Of a stretch of 64,000 bases of DNA, positions 43,023-52,006 are shown in pieces. The position numbers and the translations under genes were made by a program. The stretch covers positions 1,731,516-1,795,515 of the forward strand of contig NZ_CP133319.1 of NCBI RefSeq assembly GCF_038811545.1, written 5' to 3'. Every line of letters begins with the position of its first letter. Position 1 is the first letter of the stretch. Below the pieces are notes generated by a model. It had not been told where the DNA came from and did no database searches. It was given only the letters and a program-made list of their open reading frames with translations. This stretch comes from Rhodoligotrophos sp. CJ14. GTDB lineage: Bacteria; Pseudomonadota; Alphaproteobacteria; Rhizobiales; Im1.

Positions 43023-44356
43023 AACCGATCAGTAGCTCTCGGCTGCTTACCCTCTCCGCCAGCCTGATCGGCGCCCGGATTGCAGGAGCCGGCCTCACCT
43101 TCCTGACCCAGATCCTCATCGCCCGCTGGCTCGGTGCCGACACCCTCGGCCATTATGCCGTGGCGATGTCGCTGGGCGGGGTCCTGGCGATCGTCGCTGC
43201 GGGCGGTTATCCCTCGATCGCGCAGCGCTATATCGCCCGTTATCGCGTCGATGAGCGCGCCGATCTGACCACTGGCTTCACGAGTTCCGGCCTGCGCGGC
43301 ATTTTCCTCAGCTCTCTGGTGCTGATTGCGCTCACCTGGACCGGACTATGGCTCTTCCAGGGTGACCGCAGCCCGGATTATACTTTGGCCCTCGCCATCG
43401 GTGCCCTTGCTGCGCCCGGCATGGCCATGCTGAATTTCCACGGCGCCGTGGCCAATGCCTATCGCAAGCCGTTTCTCGGCTTTCTGCCCGACACGCTGCT
43501 CCGCCCAATGCTGTTCATCGCCGCGGTCGCCCTCGCCGAACTGGCACTCTCGTCGGTCATCTCTGCCATGGAGTTGATGGCGATGAACCTTGGCGTCGCG
43601 GTCTTGGCGGCTCTGCTGCAATGGGCGCTCATGCGCCGAGAGGGCATCCTCGCCGGCCGCCACGCGCCACGCACCCGGGAAAATGCCACGTGGCGAAAAT
43701 CGGCCGTGCCGCTCGTCTTGATCGTGCTCTTCACCAACTACTTCATCGACGTGGATATTCTCCTGCTCAGCACCCTGCTGACACCTGAGCAGATCGCCGT
43801 CTTCAATATCTGCGTACGTTTCACCGCCTTCATCGTGTTCGCGCTGCATTCAGTTAACCAGATCGCGCTGCCCGACCTTGCTGATGCTCATGCGCGCACC
43901 GACAGGAATGGCGTGATGCAGGCCCTTGGACGCGCCAATTTCGCCGGCGTCGGCCTTGCCGTCGGCGCAACTGTGCTGCTTGCTCTCTTCGGAAATTCCA
44001 TTCTCAAGCATATCGGGCCTGAATTCGCGGGAGGCTATAAGCTCCTTGTGCTCTTGTCCTTCGCACAGATCGCCCGCGCGAGCCTCGGCACCGCCTCCGT
44101 CCAGCTGCTCACGGTGACCGGCCATCAGACAAAGGCGCTCCCGGCCCTCGGCGGAGGAATGCTTGCGCTCGTTGTCCTGAACTTTCTCCTCGTGCCCCGG
44201 CTGGGCCTCGAGGGGGCGGGCATCGCCATGCTGGTCACGATTACAGGCTGGTCGGCAGCTTTGGCGGTGGTCGCCTATAAGGTGACGGGCTATGATGTCA
44301 CCTTCTGGACACCGCTGCGGCAGCTTGCGGCTCGGCACTTGGTGCGGCACGCCTGA
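43019..44356 (+). CDS. polysaccharide flippase (Wzx-like, MOP superfamily)
   Basis: A 445-residue inner-membrane protein of about 12-14 helices. The opening LIGARIAGAGLTFLTQILIARWLGADTLGHYAVAMSLG is typical of Wzx/MurJ-type lipid-linked oligosaccharide exporters, and LGLEGAGIAMLVTITGWSAAL occurs near the end as in this superfamily. It presumably moves the polymer unit modified by the two upstream transferases. It is cotranslated with the FemAB-like gene. No polymerase or chain-length protein is next to it. Confidence 0.9.
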   Translation: MKPISSSRLLTLSASLIGARIAGAGLTFLTQILIARWLGADTLGHYAVAMSLGGVLAIVAAGGYPSIAQRYIARYRVDERADLTTGFTSSGLRGIFLSSLVLIALTWTGLWLFQGDRSPDYTLALAIGALAAPGMAMLNFHGAVANAYRKPFLGFLPDTLLRPMLFIAAVALAELALSSVISAMELMAMNLGVAVLAALLQWALMRREGILAGRHAPRTRENATWRKSAVPLVLIVLFTNYFIDVDILLLSTLLTPEQIAVFNICVRFTAFIVFALHSVNQIALPDLADAHARTDRNGVMQALGRANFAGVGLAVGATVLLALFGNSILKHIGPEFAGGYKLLVLLSFAQIARASLGTASVQLLTVTGHQTKALPALGGGMLALVVLNFLLVPRLGLEGAGIAMLVTITGWSAALAVVAYKVTGYDVTFWTPLRQLAARHLVRHA

Positions 44357-44512
44357 GGCTCGCCGTTTCCCCCTGGACCGGCCCGCTCGGCCTGCCCCAA
44401 AAGCGCCGCAACACTGTCCTGTTAATGCCGAACCATGCCCGTCGCGATGGTCTGTCCGCAGCCGCGTGAAGGTGGTATTCGTCGGGTAGAATGAGCAGCC
44501 GAGGCCCCAAGC

Positions 44513-45433
44513 ATGACACCAAACGCCGCGCCGGCGATACAGGATCTGGGACAGCTCGATGGGGCGCTGCTGATCTTCGGGGGCGTGGATGGCAATCTCG
44601 ATGCCCTCGAAGCCCTGCTGAAGTTCGCAGCGGAACGTGGCATCCCTTTCACCCGGATGATCTATACGGGCAGCGTGGCCCCCTTCTGCGCCGAGCCTGT
44701 GGCTTGCGCCCAGCAATTCGCCGAACTGGGCATAGCGGCGGTCAAGGGGTCCTTTGAGGTCGATGCACCACAGCTCGCGCAAGGCGCCGGTGTGGTGGAT
44801 CTCTCCGAAATGGTCGCGCCGGGATGGAAGCGCATCCTCGAAGACGGCTTACCGCCTGAGCTGGCCGATTGGATGGAAGCCCTGCCGGCGGAGCTGGTGT
44901 TTAGCCTCGGCGGCTACACCTTCCGGGTGGTGCATGGCGGAGTGACCAGCATGGAGAAGCTGCTCTTCCGCTCCTCGGCCGGCCCCGCATTTCAGCCAGA
45001 GCTCAGCGTCTCCACGACCGATGTGGTCATTGCTGGCCGCTCCGGCCTGCCCTTTACCCGTCTTTTCTCTGCCAGCGATGGCCCGGGACAGGCCTGGCAC
45101 AATCCCGGAAGCCTGGGCCTTCCCCCCAATGATGGAACACCACGCGTCTGGGCCTCCATGGTGCGGTCTGCGTCCTCGGGCCTCGTCTTCGACCATATGC
45201 CGATCGCCTATGACCACCGCACCGCCGCCAATCGGTTGCGGCGGCAGTGCGGGGATGAGGTCTTCTCTCGCTGGATCGAATCAGGCCTGTGGCCCAGCCT
45301 CGATGACCTGCCGCAGGGAGAACGCCGTCGCCGCGGCAAGCCGATCGAGCCTCATCGGGTCACCTTTGGCTTGGGAGACGAGCGGACGCAAGAAAGGCCG
45401 GAAGCACGCTCTTGCGATGGCAACCTAGCCTAG
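44513..45433 (+). CDS. metallophosphoesterase-fold protein with lost metal site (pseudoenzyme)
   Basis: A 306-residue protein that aligns along its length with YfcE-type metallophosphoesterases, but whose ligands are nearly all replaced. SDIHGN is FGGVDGN (residues 22-28, Asp24 to Gly, His26 to Asp); GD is TGS (53-54); GNHD is KGSFE (78-82); GHTHLPF is GRSGLPF (175-181). Only the VHG histidine (VVHGG, His141) and the NPGSLG strand (198-202) remain. The flanking fold residues (DGNLDALEALL, LPAELVFSLGGYTFRVVHGG, DVVIAG) are kept, so it is a maintained fold rather than decay. The cluster before it (CelD, FemAB, flippase) suggests a regulatory or binding role in surface polymer synthesis; this is inference. 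Confidence 0.82.
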   Translation: MTPNAAPAIQDLGQLDGALLIFGGVDGNLDALEALLKFAAERGIPFTRMIYTGSVAPFCAEPVACAQQFAELGIAAVKGSFEVDAPQLAQGAGVVDLSEMVAPGWKRILEDGLPPELADWMEALPAELVFSLGGYTFRVVHGGVTSMEKLLFRSSAGPAFQPELSVSTTDVVIAGRSGLPFTRLFSASDGPGQAWHNPGSLGLPPNDGTPRVWASMVRSASSGLVFDHMPIAYDHRTAANRLRRQCGDEVFSRWIESGLWPSLDDLPQGERRRRGKPIEPHRVTFGLGDERTQERPEARSCDGNLA

Positions 45434-45967
45434 GTGCGCTTCGTGAAGATGCGGCTCAACGTGCTGAACGGCCTGTATCGGCCCGTGCGGGCCATGTTCC
45501 ACACCCTGCCCGTCTGAAGGGTGGCCGAGACTGGCTTCCCCATTGCGCCACTGCAGATTGGGAACGGCACGGTCGAGAAAATCCGGAAGCTCATGATCCG
45601 GCCCTGAGATGGAATGCAGGGCATTGATGAACTTGAGCTGGTCTTTCAACGGCGTCGATTCCCAATTCTGCGACCAGACGCTTACCTGGGCCTTTTCGCC
45701 AGACCCGAGTGGGCGGTATCCCTCTGGCGGCTCCGGCACAGTATTGAGAAAGTTGAACGCTTCGATGAAGCGATTCTCATAAACGGGGCTGTACCGGCCC
45801 AATTCCTTTAGAAACGAGACCTTCTGCCCATCTGTGAAATCCCACCAGTGATTCCGCGTGTATTCCTGATGTTCGAACAATGGCCCGACCAGGCGAGGCG
45901 GAAGCGTCTCGAGGGGAATGATCCGATCGTAGACAATATTTTCCAGAATGACTTTCAACGCATTCAT
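45425..45967 (-). CDS. orphan protein, second of a pair
   Basis: Unrecognised, 180 residues. Features are the aromatic stretch EYTRNHWWDFTDGQKVSFLKELGRYSP (about 36-61), helical FIEAFNFLN and PLKDQLKFINALHSI, and a His-rich end (VEHGPHGPIQAVQHVEPHLHEAHLG). No signal peptide or membrane segment. It overlaps the end of the pseudo-phosphoesterase gene by 9 bases, convergently, and lies 35 bases after the other orphan gene. The ribosome site is weak. AT-richer than its neighbours. The SP-x-Y-x-x-(R/K)-F-x-x-AF-x-F segment resembles one in the upstream orphan (SPIDYKMKAFDFI), so the two may be distant paralogues. Confidence 0.6.
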   Translation of the reverse strand: MNALKVILENIVYDRIIPLETLPPRLVGPLFEHQEYTRNHWWDFTDGQKVSFLKELGRYSPVYENRFIEAFNFLNTVPEPPEGYRPLGSGEKAQVSVWSQNWESTPLKDQLKFINALHSISGPDHELPDFLDRAVPNLQWRNGEASLGHPSDGQGVEHGPHGPIQAVQHVEPHLHEAHLG

Positions 45968-46002
45968 GATCTATATCACTTACTGCCGCAAACGGCCCAA
46001 TA

Positions 46003-46551
46003 TCACGAAATATCCAACAGATCTGCCAGCTTGTGCGTCGACGCATTAGACCCCCGATCCTCGAAGGAGGGATTGTCGAGCCCGTGCAAATCCCCGTGCG
46101 CAGGCTCGGCGTGCTGCAAAGCTGGCTTGTGATAAAGATCGGTTGTGGATTGCTCAGGCCGCGCGAGATTGATCTTGTGTTCCTGCCAGCCCGGTTCCAC
46201 CTTGTTGGCGAAGTCAAACAGACCAGTCTTCCCGTATGTCTTCTTGATGAAATCGAATGCCTTCATCTTATAATCGATCGGAGATTTGTCCCAGTCTTTC
46301 GCCAATGATGCAGCGACACCTATGTCGAGAGGCGGAAATACCTTGGACTTGTCGAGCGGGTTGAACATGAACCAAAGCTTTCTCACGATCCAATCCTGAT
46401 CCGTCAAATGCATGCTCGACGCGGTTGGCCCGCCAATCGGCCTAACATTCTCGTTCATAATGATCTTATCCAATGCAAATGAATTACGGTGACTACCCAA
46501 TTGGGACTCGCAACCATGAGTTGCATATGCCTGGCAAATAATCTTGTCCAT
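46003..46551 (-). CDS. orphan protein, first of a pair
   Basis: Unrecognised, up to 182 residues. The most conserved-looking core is DWIVRKLWFMFNPLDKSKVFPPLDIGVAASLAKDWDKSPIDYKMKAFDFIKKTYG in outline (about 53-108), with many Trp, Lys and Asp; the C-terminal part is hydrophilic and His-rich (YHKPALQHAEPAHGDLHG). No signal peptide. ATG 46458 (residue 32) is an alternative start with a GGATAAGA site, and the codons before it are particularly AT-rich. With the downstream orphan it forms a two-gene leftward unit between surface-polymer genes and soxG. Confidence 0.6.
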   Translation of the reverse strand: MDKIICQAYATHGCESQLGSHRNSFALDKIIMNENVRPIGGPTASSMHLTDQDWIVRKLWFMFNPLDKSKVFPPLDIGVAASLAKDWDKSPIDYKMKAFDFIKKTYGKTGLFDFANKVEPGWQEHKINLARPEQSTTDLYHKPALQHAEPAHGDLHGLDNPSFEDRGSNASTHKLADLLDIS

Positions 46552-46578
46552 GATGAGGCTCGCCCTGATTGGACGAGC

Positions 46579-47190
46579 TTAACCCCTCACTTCGACGCCA
46601 AGCCCTTCGGCCACATGCACGAGCCATTCCCAATGGGAGAGGGCAAAGCTGCGCGGAATATGGAGATCATAGATATCCCCATCCGCACCGGTCGCGAAGA
46701 AATGCAGAAGCACGCCCACCCCATGCATCACCGACTGGGCGACGCTGCCCGCCGGAAGGACCACCGGATCCGTATCGATCGGCAGAATGCGCGCAAGGAG
46801 GTCCCGGCCTTTGGGCCCGGTGATCGTCACGATGGTGCGAGCATGCGAAAGATCGGTCACCACCGCCTGATCCGCCGGGAAGCCGTCTTGCAGCCGCTTG
46901 CCGAGATCGGATGTGGGCGAAACCAGGAACCACCAGCGTTCGGGCCCCACCTGCAGCACGGTGGGCTTCCCACCCGCGCCCGTGATGCCGAGCCGCATGG
47001 AGGGCGGCATCGGCGTGCCGGCGATCTCACCGGCCTTCGCGGCAACGCCAGCCGCGGTGTCAGGCCAGGCTGTCAGCTGAACCGTGATCAGTCCTTGTCG
47101 CTCAGATAAAATGACACCGGGCGCCTCCGTAACGGCACCTCGCCGCCCAGCGATCACATGGCCATCAAGAGCCGAGAGAATTTCAGCCAC
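46579..47190 (-). CDS. soxG: sarcosine oxidase, gamma subunit
   Basis: A 203-residue gamma subunit of heterotetrameric sarcosine oxidase. It matches SoxG by RLGITGAGGKPTVLQVGPERWWFLV, DLSHARTIVTITGPKGRDLLARILPID, SVMHGVGVLLHF and YDLHIPRSFALSHWEWL. It is the last gene of the sox operon, beginning inside the 3' end of soxA: GTG 47190 overlaps 8 bases and follows GGGGAG in soxA. The subunit stabilises the complex and carries no cofactor. Confidence 0.92.
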   Translation of the reverse strand: MAEILSALDGHVIAGRRGAVTEAPGVILSERQGLITVQLTAWPDTAAGVAAKAGEIAGTPMPPSMRLGITGAGGKPTVLQVGPERWWFLVSPTSDLGKRLQDGFPADQAVVTDLSHARTIVTITGPKGRDLLARILPIDTDPVVLPAGSVAQSVMHGVGVLLHFFATGADGDIYDLHIPRSFALSHWEWLVHVAEGLGVEVRG

Positions 47191-50100
47191 GCAGACGCTC
47201 CCCTTCCGGATCGAAGAAATGCGGCGAGACCAGTTTTGCCGCCACCACGTCACCCTTCAGCGGATAGCAGGCATCGACCATGCGCTCAGGTTCTTGTGAC
47301 CCGTGCCCATGTCCCTGGCCGAGCCCGCCCGACACCAGCCCCAGCGCGATATAGCGCTTGAGCTGCGGGCTATAGGTGGTTGAGGTCACCCGTCCCAACC
47401 CGAAGCCCGTATGATCCCCGCCATGCAGGTGAATGATGCTGCCGGGCCTGATCCGCGCATTGGGATCAACTGGCAGAAGGCCCACGAAACGCTGCCGCGC
47501 CGGATCGAGATAGGCCTCACGCCGCGACAGGACCTTGCCGATATAAGGCTTCGTCTTGCTCGCCATGCCGCCAAGCCCGAGATCATCGAGCGTCGTGCGC
47601 CCATCAAGCTCCGCCGCTGAGACATGGCCCTTTTCAATACGCAAGGTGCCTAAGGTTTCCGACCCATAGAGCACGAGCCCGTGCCTCTCGCCTTTGGCAA
47701 CAATGGCATTCCACATCGCCTCGCCGAAACCCGCCGGCGTATAGACCTCGTAAGCAAGCTCGCCCGAGAACGACAACCGATGCACCCGCACCGGAATATC
47801 ACCGATCAGCCCCTCGCGCATGCCCATATGCGGAAGCCCCGCATTGGACATGTCGATTTGGGACACGAGGTCCTGCAGCAGCGCCCGCGAATTCGGCCCC
47901 GCGATCGCCACGCCCGCCCACTGGTCGGTCACCGACGTCACGGACACCTTGAGATTGGGCCAGGCCGTCTGCAGCAGATATTCGAGCTGCGCCATGACCT
48001 TGGCGGCACCGGCCGTGGTGGTGGTCATGAAGTAATGGCTCTCGCTGATGCGCGTGGTCGTGCCGTCATCGAACACCACCCCGTCATCCCGCAGCATCAC
48101 CCCGTAACGGCCCTTGCCCACCTCGAGCTTCGCCCAGGCATTCACATAGATGCGGTTGAGGAACTCCGCCGCATCCGGCCCCTGCACATCGATCTTGCCG
48201 AGGCTTGACACGTCGACCATGCCGACTGTGCGCCGCACCTGCTCGGCCTCGCGCTTATAGGAGGCATTCACATCCTCCCCGGCCTTCGGATAATACCAGG
48301 CGCGCTTCCACAGCCCCGTGTCGATGAACACGGCGCCACTTCGCTCATTTGCGCGGTGGAACGGCGTGCGCCGGATCGGCTTGAAGTGATCCTCGGTTTC
48401 TGCACCGGCGATGGCACCGAGCGACACTGGCGTATAAGGCGGCCGGAACGTGGTCGTGCCGACATCATTGATGGCATCGCCCCTGAGGCCCGCCAGAATG
48501 GCAAGCCCCGGCACATTGGCAAGTTTGCCCTGGTCGGTCGCCATCCCAAGCGTCGTGTAACGCTTCATGTGCTCGACGGAGACATAGCCCTCGCGATGGG
48601 CAAGCTCCACATCGGATGCCGACACATCGTGCTGGAAATCGAGGAACCGCTTGCGCGCCCGCAATCCCGGAGGTGCCTTCACATCCCACACCGGGCTGAT
48701 CGGCTCGATCCATTGATCCCCTGGAAGCCCGGCGAGATCCGGCAGCGCGCCCGCTTTCTCGGCGGCAAAGCCCAGACCCGAAACGATCGCCTGCCCCTGA
48801 GCAAACCCGGCTTTCGCGGCGGACGGCGCATCGAAGGCCCCATTGCAAGCACCCGCCAGATACATCCCTTGAGCGGTGGGATGGCCTTCGGGAATATCAG
48901 CGAGAAAGGCGGCGGTACGATTATCATAGTGTGGCCGGATGCCACGCTGGCTTGCAAGGTGAACCGCCGGATTCCAGCCGCCCGACATCGCGATGAGATC
49001 GCAGCGTATCTCCTTCCAGCCCGTGTCGGCCTGTCCGGTGGCGCTGTCGAAAGGCGCGACGATCGCCTTGCGGACCCGCTTATAACCGATGACTTGCGCG
49101 ACCGCATGGCCCGCCAGCAAATGCACACCCGCCGATCGCGCTTCGGCAGCCAGCGCTTCCGGCATCTTCGCCCTGGCATCGACCAGGGTTACCGCAGCCT
49201 TGGCGCGTGCCCCGTCAATCGCCACGCGATAGGCGCTGTCATTATTGGTGAAGACCAGAATGTTGCGTCCCGGCAAGACGGCGTAGCGGTTGATATAGCT
49301 CCGCAAGGCGGAGGCCAGCATCACCCCCGGCCGATCATTATTGCCAAAGCCGATCGGCCGCTCGATGGCACCAGCCGCCACCACCGCCGCTCGCGTCCGC
49401 ACGGTGATATAGCGCTGCCGTGGCTCGAAAGCTGCAGGCTCAGCCTTGTGATCCGCGACCCGCTCGACGAGACCGAACACGCCATGATCATAAGCGCCGA
49501 ACACTGTGGTGCGGGTGAGGACGCGCACATTGGTAAGGCTCGCGAGTTCCGCCAGCACCTTTTCCCGCCAGCGATCGGCATCCGAGCCTGCCGCCTCGTC
49601 AAGCAGCATGCCGCCGAGCACCGGGCCCTCATCCGCCAGCACCACCCGGGCGCCGGCTCGTCCTGCCGCCAAGGCCGCGGCGAGCCCTGCCGGGCCACCG
49701 CCCACCACCAGCACATCGCAGAACAGAGTGAGCCGCTCATAGCGGTCGGGATCCCGCTCGGCTGCGGCAGCGCCCAGTCCCGCCGCTCGGCGAATGAAGG
49801 GCTCGAACCACATCCAGGCCTTTTCCGTCGGCCCCATGAAGGTCTTGTAGTAGAACCCCGCCGCCAGAAATGGCTTCAGCGCATCATTGACCGCGCCGAG
49901 ATCGAAATCGAGCGACGGCCAGCGGTTCTGGCTGATGGCCGTGAGCCCGTCATGAAGCTCAGCCAGCGTCGCCGGAATATTGGGTTCGCGCCGCCCGCCG
50001 CCCCGCAGCGTGACGAGCGCATTCGGCTCCGCTGATCCCGCCGAGACCACCCCGCGCGGCCGGTGATACTTGAAGCTGCGCCCCATCAGGGTGACGCCAT

Positions 50101-50230
50101 TGGCAAGCAGGGCAGAGGCAAGCGTATCGCCTGGATGCCCCTGATAGCTCTTGCCATCGAACATGAAGCTGATCGTCTTCGAGCGGTCGATACGGCCACC
50201 CGCGGGCAGCCTGGCTGTTCCATTGGTCAT
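47183..50230 (-). CDS. soxA: sarcosine oxidase, alpha subunit
   Basis: A 1015-residue subunit of heterotetrameric sarcosine oxidase, which converts sarcosine to glycine and passes the methyl carbon to H4F (5,10-methylene-H4F) or releases formaldehyde, with H2O2. Order: an N-terminal ferredoxin-like domain (about 15-100, FMFDGKSYQGHPGDTLASALLANGV), an NAD-binding Rossmann domain (LVVGGGPAGLAAALAAGRAG near 172), and C-terminal GcvT-like folate-binding domains (about 625-1005, VDVSSLGKIDVQGPDAAEFLNRI). It is in frame from end to end and overlaps soxD by 4 bases (ATGA). Confidence 0.96.
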   Translation of the reverse strand: MTNGTARLPAGGRIDRSKTISFMFDGKSYQGHPGDTLASALLANGVTLMGRSFKYHRPRGVVSAGSAEPNALVTLRGGGRREPNIPATLAELHDGLTAISQNRWPSLDFDLGAVNDALKPFLAAGFYYKTFMGPTEKAWMWFEPFIRRAAGLGAAAAERDPDRYERLTLFCDVLVVGGGPAGLAAALAAGRAGARVVLADEGPVLGGMLLDEAAGSDADRWREKVLAELASLTNVRVLTRTTVFGAYDHGVFGLVERVADHKAEPAAFEPRQRYITVRTRAAVVAAGAIERPIGFGNNDRPGVMLASALRSYINRYAVLPGRNILVFTNNDSAYRVAIDGARAKAAVTLVDARAKMPEALAAEARSAGVHLLAGHAVAQVIGYKRVRKAIVAPFDSATGQADTGWKEIRCDLIAMSGGWNPAVHLASQRGIRPHYDNRTAAFLADIPEGHPTAQGMYLAGACNGAFDAPSAAKAGFAQGQAIVSGLGFAAEKAGALPDLAGLPGDQWIEPISPVWDVKAPPGLRARKRFLDFQHDVSASDVELAHREGYVSVEHMKRYTTLGMATDQGKLANVPGLAILAGLRGDAINDVGTTTFRPPYTPVSLGAIAGAETEDHFKPIRRTPFHRANERSGAVFIDTGLWKRAWYYPKAGEDVNASYKREAEQVRRTVGMVDVSSLGKIDVQGPDAAEFLNRIYVNAWAKLEVGKGRYGVMLRDDGVVFDDGTTTRISESHYFMTTTTAGAAKVMAQLEYLLQTAWPNLKVSVTSVTDQWAGVAIAGPNSRALLQDLVSQIDMSNAGLPHMGMREGLIGDIPVRVHRLSFSGELAYEVYTPAGFGEAMWNAIVAKGERHGLVLYGSETLGTLRIEKGHVSAAELDGRTTLDDLGLGGMASKTKPYIGKVLSRREAYLDPARQRFVGLLPVDPNARIRPGSIIHLHGGDHTGFGLGRVTSTTYSPQLKRYIALGLVSGGLGQGHGHGSQEPERMVDACYPLKGDVVAAKLVSPHFFDPEGERLRG

Positions 50231-50571
50231 GACTTGACCACCTCGCGCATGTCAGCCGGTTTGGCGCTCGATGCCTGTTGTGATGGCGCGGGCTTGCGGA
50301 CATCCGCGGGCTTTACCACTTCGCGCGCCGGCACCACGCTCTCGATCTGATGCGTCAGCGTATCCCGCGTCGCAACCAGCCATTGCCGGCAACCATAGAG
50401 ATGATGCCAGAACTCCTTGTGGGAGCCGCGGGGGTTGTCGCGCAGATAGACGTAATTGTACCAGCGCTCCATATCCTCATCCGCCAGGTCCGGCCGCGCG
50501 AGGCTCGCATCGCCGCCATAGGTGAATTCTTCGAGGCTGCGAAGACCACAATAGGGACAGTTGATCAGCAT
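50227..50571 (-). CDS. soxD: sarcosine oxidase, delta subunit
   Basis: A 114-residue zinc subunit. Zinc ligands known in SoxD are present: Cys5 and Cys8 in NCPYCG, a His in WHHLYGC (56 or 57) and Cys61. Pfam core RSLEEFTYGGDAS and MERWYNYVYLRDNPRGSHKEFWHHLYGCRQWL are intact. The C-terminal ~30 residues (VKPADVRKPAP to the end) are longer than in most SoxD proteins, Lys/Pro-rich and presumably disordered. The stop overlaps the soxA start. Confidence 0.93.
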   Translation of the reverse strand: MLINCPYCGLRSLEEFTYGGDASLARPDLADEDMERWYNYVYLRDNPRGSHKEFWHHLYGCRQWLVATRDTLTHQIESVVPAREVVKPADVRKPAPSQQASSAKPADMREVVKS

Positions 50572-50588
50572 GGCTCAGCCCTCTTCCA

Positions 50589-50637
50589 GAGCATGATCCC
50601 GAAAAGTGGATGCCGGTTTTCGGAAAAGATCATGCTC
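50589..50637. repeat. Hyphomicrobiales palindromic intergenic element
   Basis: GAGCATGATC...GATCATGCTC with inner CCGAAAAG/TTTTCGG is a 49-base hairpin. The same sequence, GAGCATGATCCCGAAAAG onwards, is scattered in very many copies in Hyphomicrobiales genomes (from memory). It lies in the soxB-soxD gap, which is unusual as it splits an operon, and helps to place the organism. Confidence 0.85.
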
Positions 50638-50684
50638 GCATAAAAGATTAGCGGGATCGAAATTCGAAGATGGGTCATCCCGCT

Positions 50685-51938
50685 CTAATGGTGTCCGGGC
50701 ACGGGGCCGGCGCCCTTCTCGTCGATTGGCCGGCCGGTGCGGAACCGGTCGAGCCGGAACTTGGCCGCCACCGGATGGGGCTCATCGCGAGCAATGAGAT
50801 AGGCAAAGCACCAGCCCGAACCCGGCACCGCCTTGAACCCGCCATAGCACCAGCCCGTATTGAGATAGAGCCCGGGAATCGGCGTCAGATCAATGATCGG
50901 GCTGCCATCCATGCTCATATCCATGACGCCCGCCCAGTGCCGCAGCATCCTCAGCCGTGACAGACAGGGAATGAGCGCCTTTCCCTCGGTCAGCACATGC
51001 TCGACGATCGGCAGATTCCCGCGCTGGGCATAGGAGTTGTAGCCGTCGAGATCCCCGCCAAATACCAGCGATCCCTTGTCCGACTGGCTGATATAGAAAT
51101 GCCCCGCCCCGAAGGTGATGACCGTGTCGATCAGCGGCTTGATCGATTCGGACACGAAGGCCTGCAGCAGATGGCTTTCGATCGGCAGCCGCATGCCCGC
51201 CTTTTCCGCAAGCACGCTGCTATGACCGGCCACGGCCATGGCCACCTTCTTTGCGCGAATTGCGCCGCGGGTCGTCTCGACCCCGACGATCCGGTCACCC
51301 TCGCGGATGAACCCCGTCACCTCGCAATTCTGGATGATGTCGACCCCGCGCGTATCGGCGCCGCGCGCATAGCCCCAGGCCACCGCGTCATGGCGGGCGG
51401 TGCCCCCGCGTCGCTGCACCAGCGCGCCATAAACGGGAAACCGCGCCTTCTCCGAAAAATCGAGATAGGGAAGCTCCCGGCGCACCTCCTCCCGCGACAG
51501 GATCTCCGCATCGATCCCGTTCGACCGCATGACATTTCCGCGATAGGCAAAAGCGTCATATTGGGCAGGCGTATGCGCCAGATTGAACACGCCACGATGC
51601 GAGACCATGGCATTGTAGTTCAGCTCATGCGAGAGCCCCTCCCACAACTTCATGGACAGCTCGTAGAATTGGGTATTGCCGTCCATCATGTAGTTGGAGC
51701 GGATGATCGTGGTGTTGCGGCCCACATTGCCGCCGCCGAGCCAGCCTTTCTCGAGCACCGCCACATTCCGGATCCCATGCTCTTCGGCCAGGTAATAGGC
51801 TGTTGAAAGACCATGGCCGCCGCCGCCCACGACGAGCACGTCATAGGCGGGCTTCGGCTCCGGATCACGCCAGGCCCGGCCCCAGCCCGTATTGCCCGTG
51901 AGAGCCTCCCGGATGACGCTCGCAACCGAATAGCGCAT
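50685..51938 (-). CDS. soxB: sarcosine oxidase, beta subunit
   Basis: A 417-residue flavoprotein, the catalytic sarcosine-oxidising subunit. The FAD motif VLVVGGGGHGLSTAYYLAEEHG is near residue 36, followed by GGNVGRNTTIIRSNY, the RRGGTARHDAVAWGYARGA segment near the covalent FMN site and WAGVMDMSMDGSPII towards the end, then the GLYLNTGWCYGGFKAVPGSG block of DAO-family oxidases. It is the first gene of the leftward soxBDAG operon; the start is ATG 51938, 111 bases from the divergent RpiR gene. Confidence 0.95.
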   Translation of the reverse strand: MRYSVASVIREALTGNTGWGRAWRDPEPKPAYDVLVVGGGGHGLSTAYYLAEEHGIRNVAVLEKGWLGGGNVGRNTTIIRSNYMMDGNTQFYELSMKLWEGLSHELNYNAMVSHRGVFNLAHTPAQYDAFAYRGNVMRSNGIDAEILSREEVRRELPYLDFSEKARFPVYGALVQRRGGTARHDAVAWGYARGADTRGVDIIQNCEVTGFIREGDRIVGVETTRGAIRAKKVAMAVAGHSSVLAEKAGMRLPIESHLLQAFVSESIKPLIDTVITFGAGHFYISQSDKGSLVFGGDLDGYNSYAQRGNLPIVEHVLTEGKALIPCLSRLRMLRHWAGVMDMSMDGSPIIDLTPIPGLYLNTGWCYGGFKAVPGSGWCFAYLIARDEPHPVAAKFRLDRFRTGRPIDEKGAGPVPGHH

Positions 51939-52006
51939 GCGCTCTCGCTCCGTTCTCGCCTGCTCGGCTCCGTAGGGGCCGATCCTTCCTCTGCTTCTAG
52001 CAAATC

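Noticed and set aside
48356..50035. Long plus-strand open frame (559 codons) opposite soxA
   Set aside because: It is an antisense shadow of a high-GC gene: composition is His/Arg/Gly-rich without motifs, and soxA on the other strand is certain.
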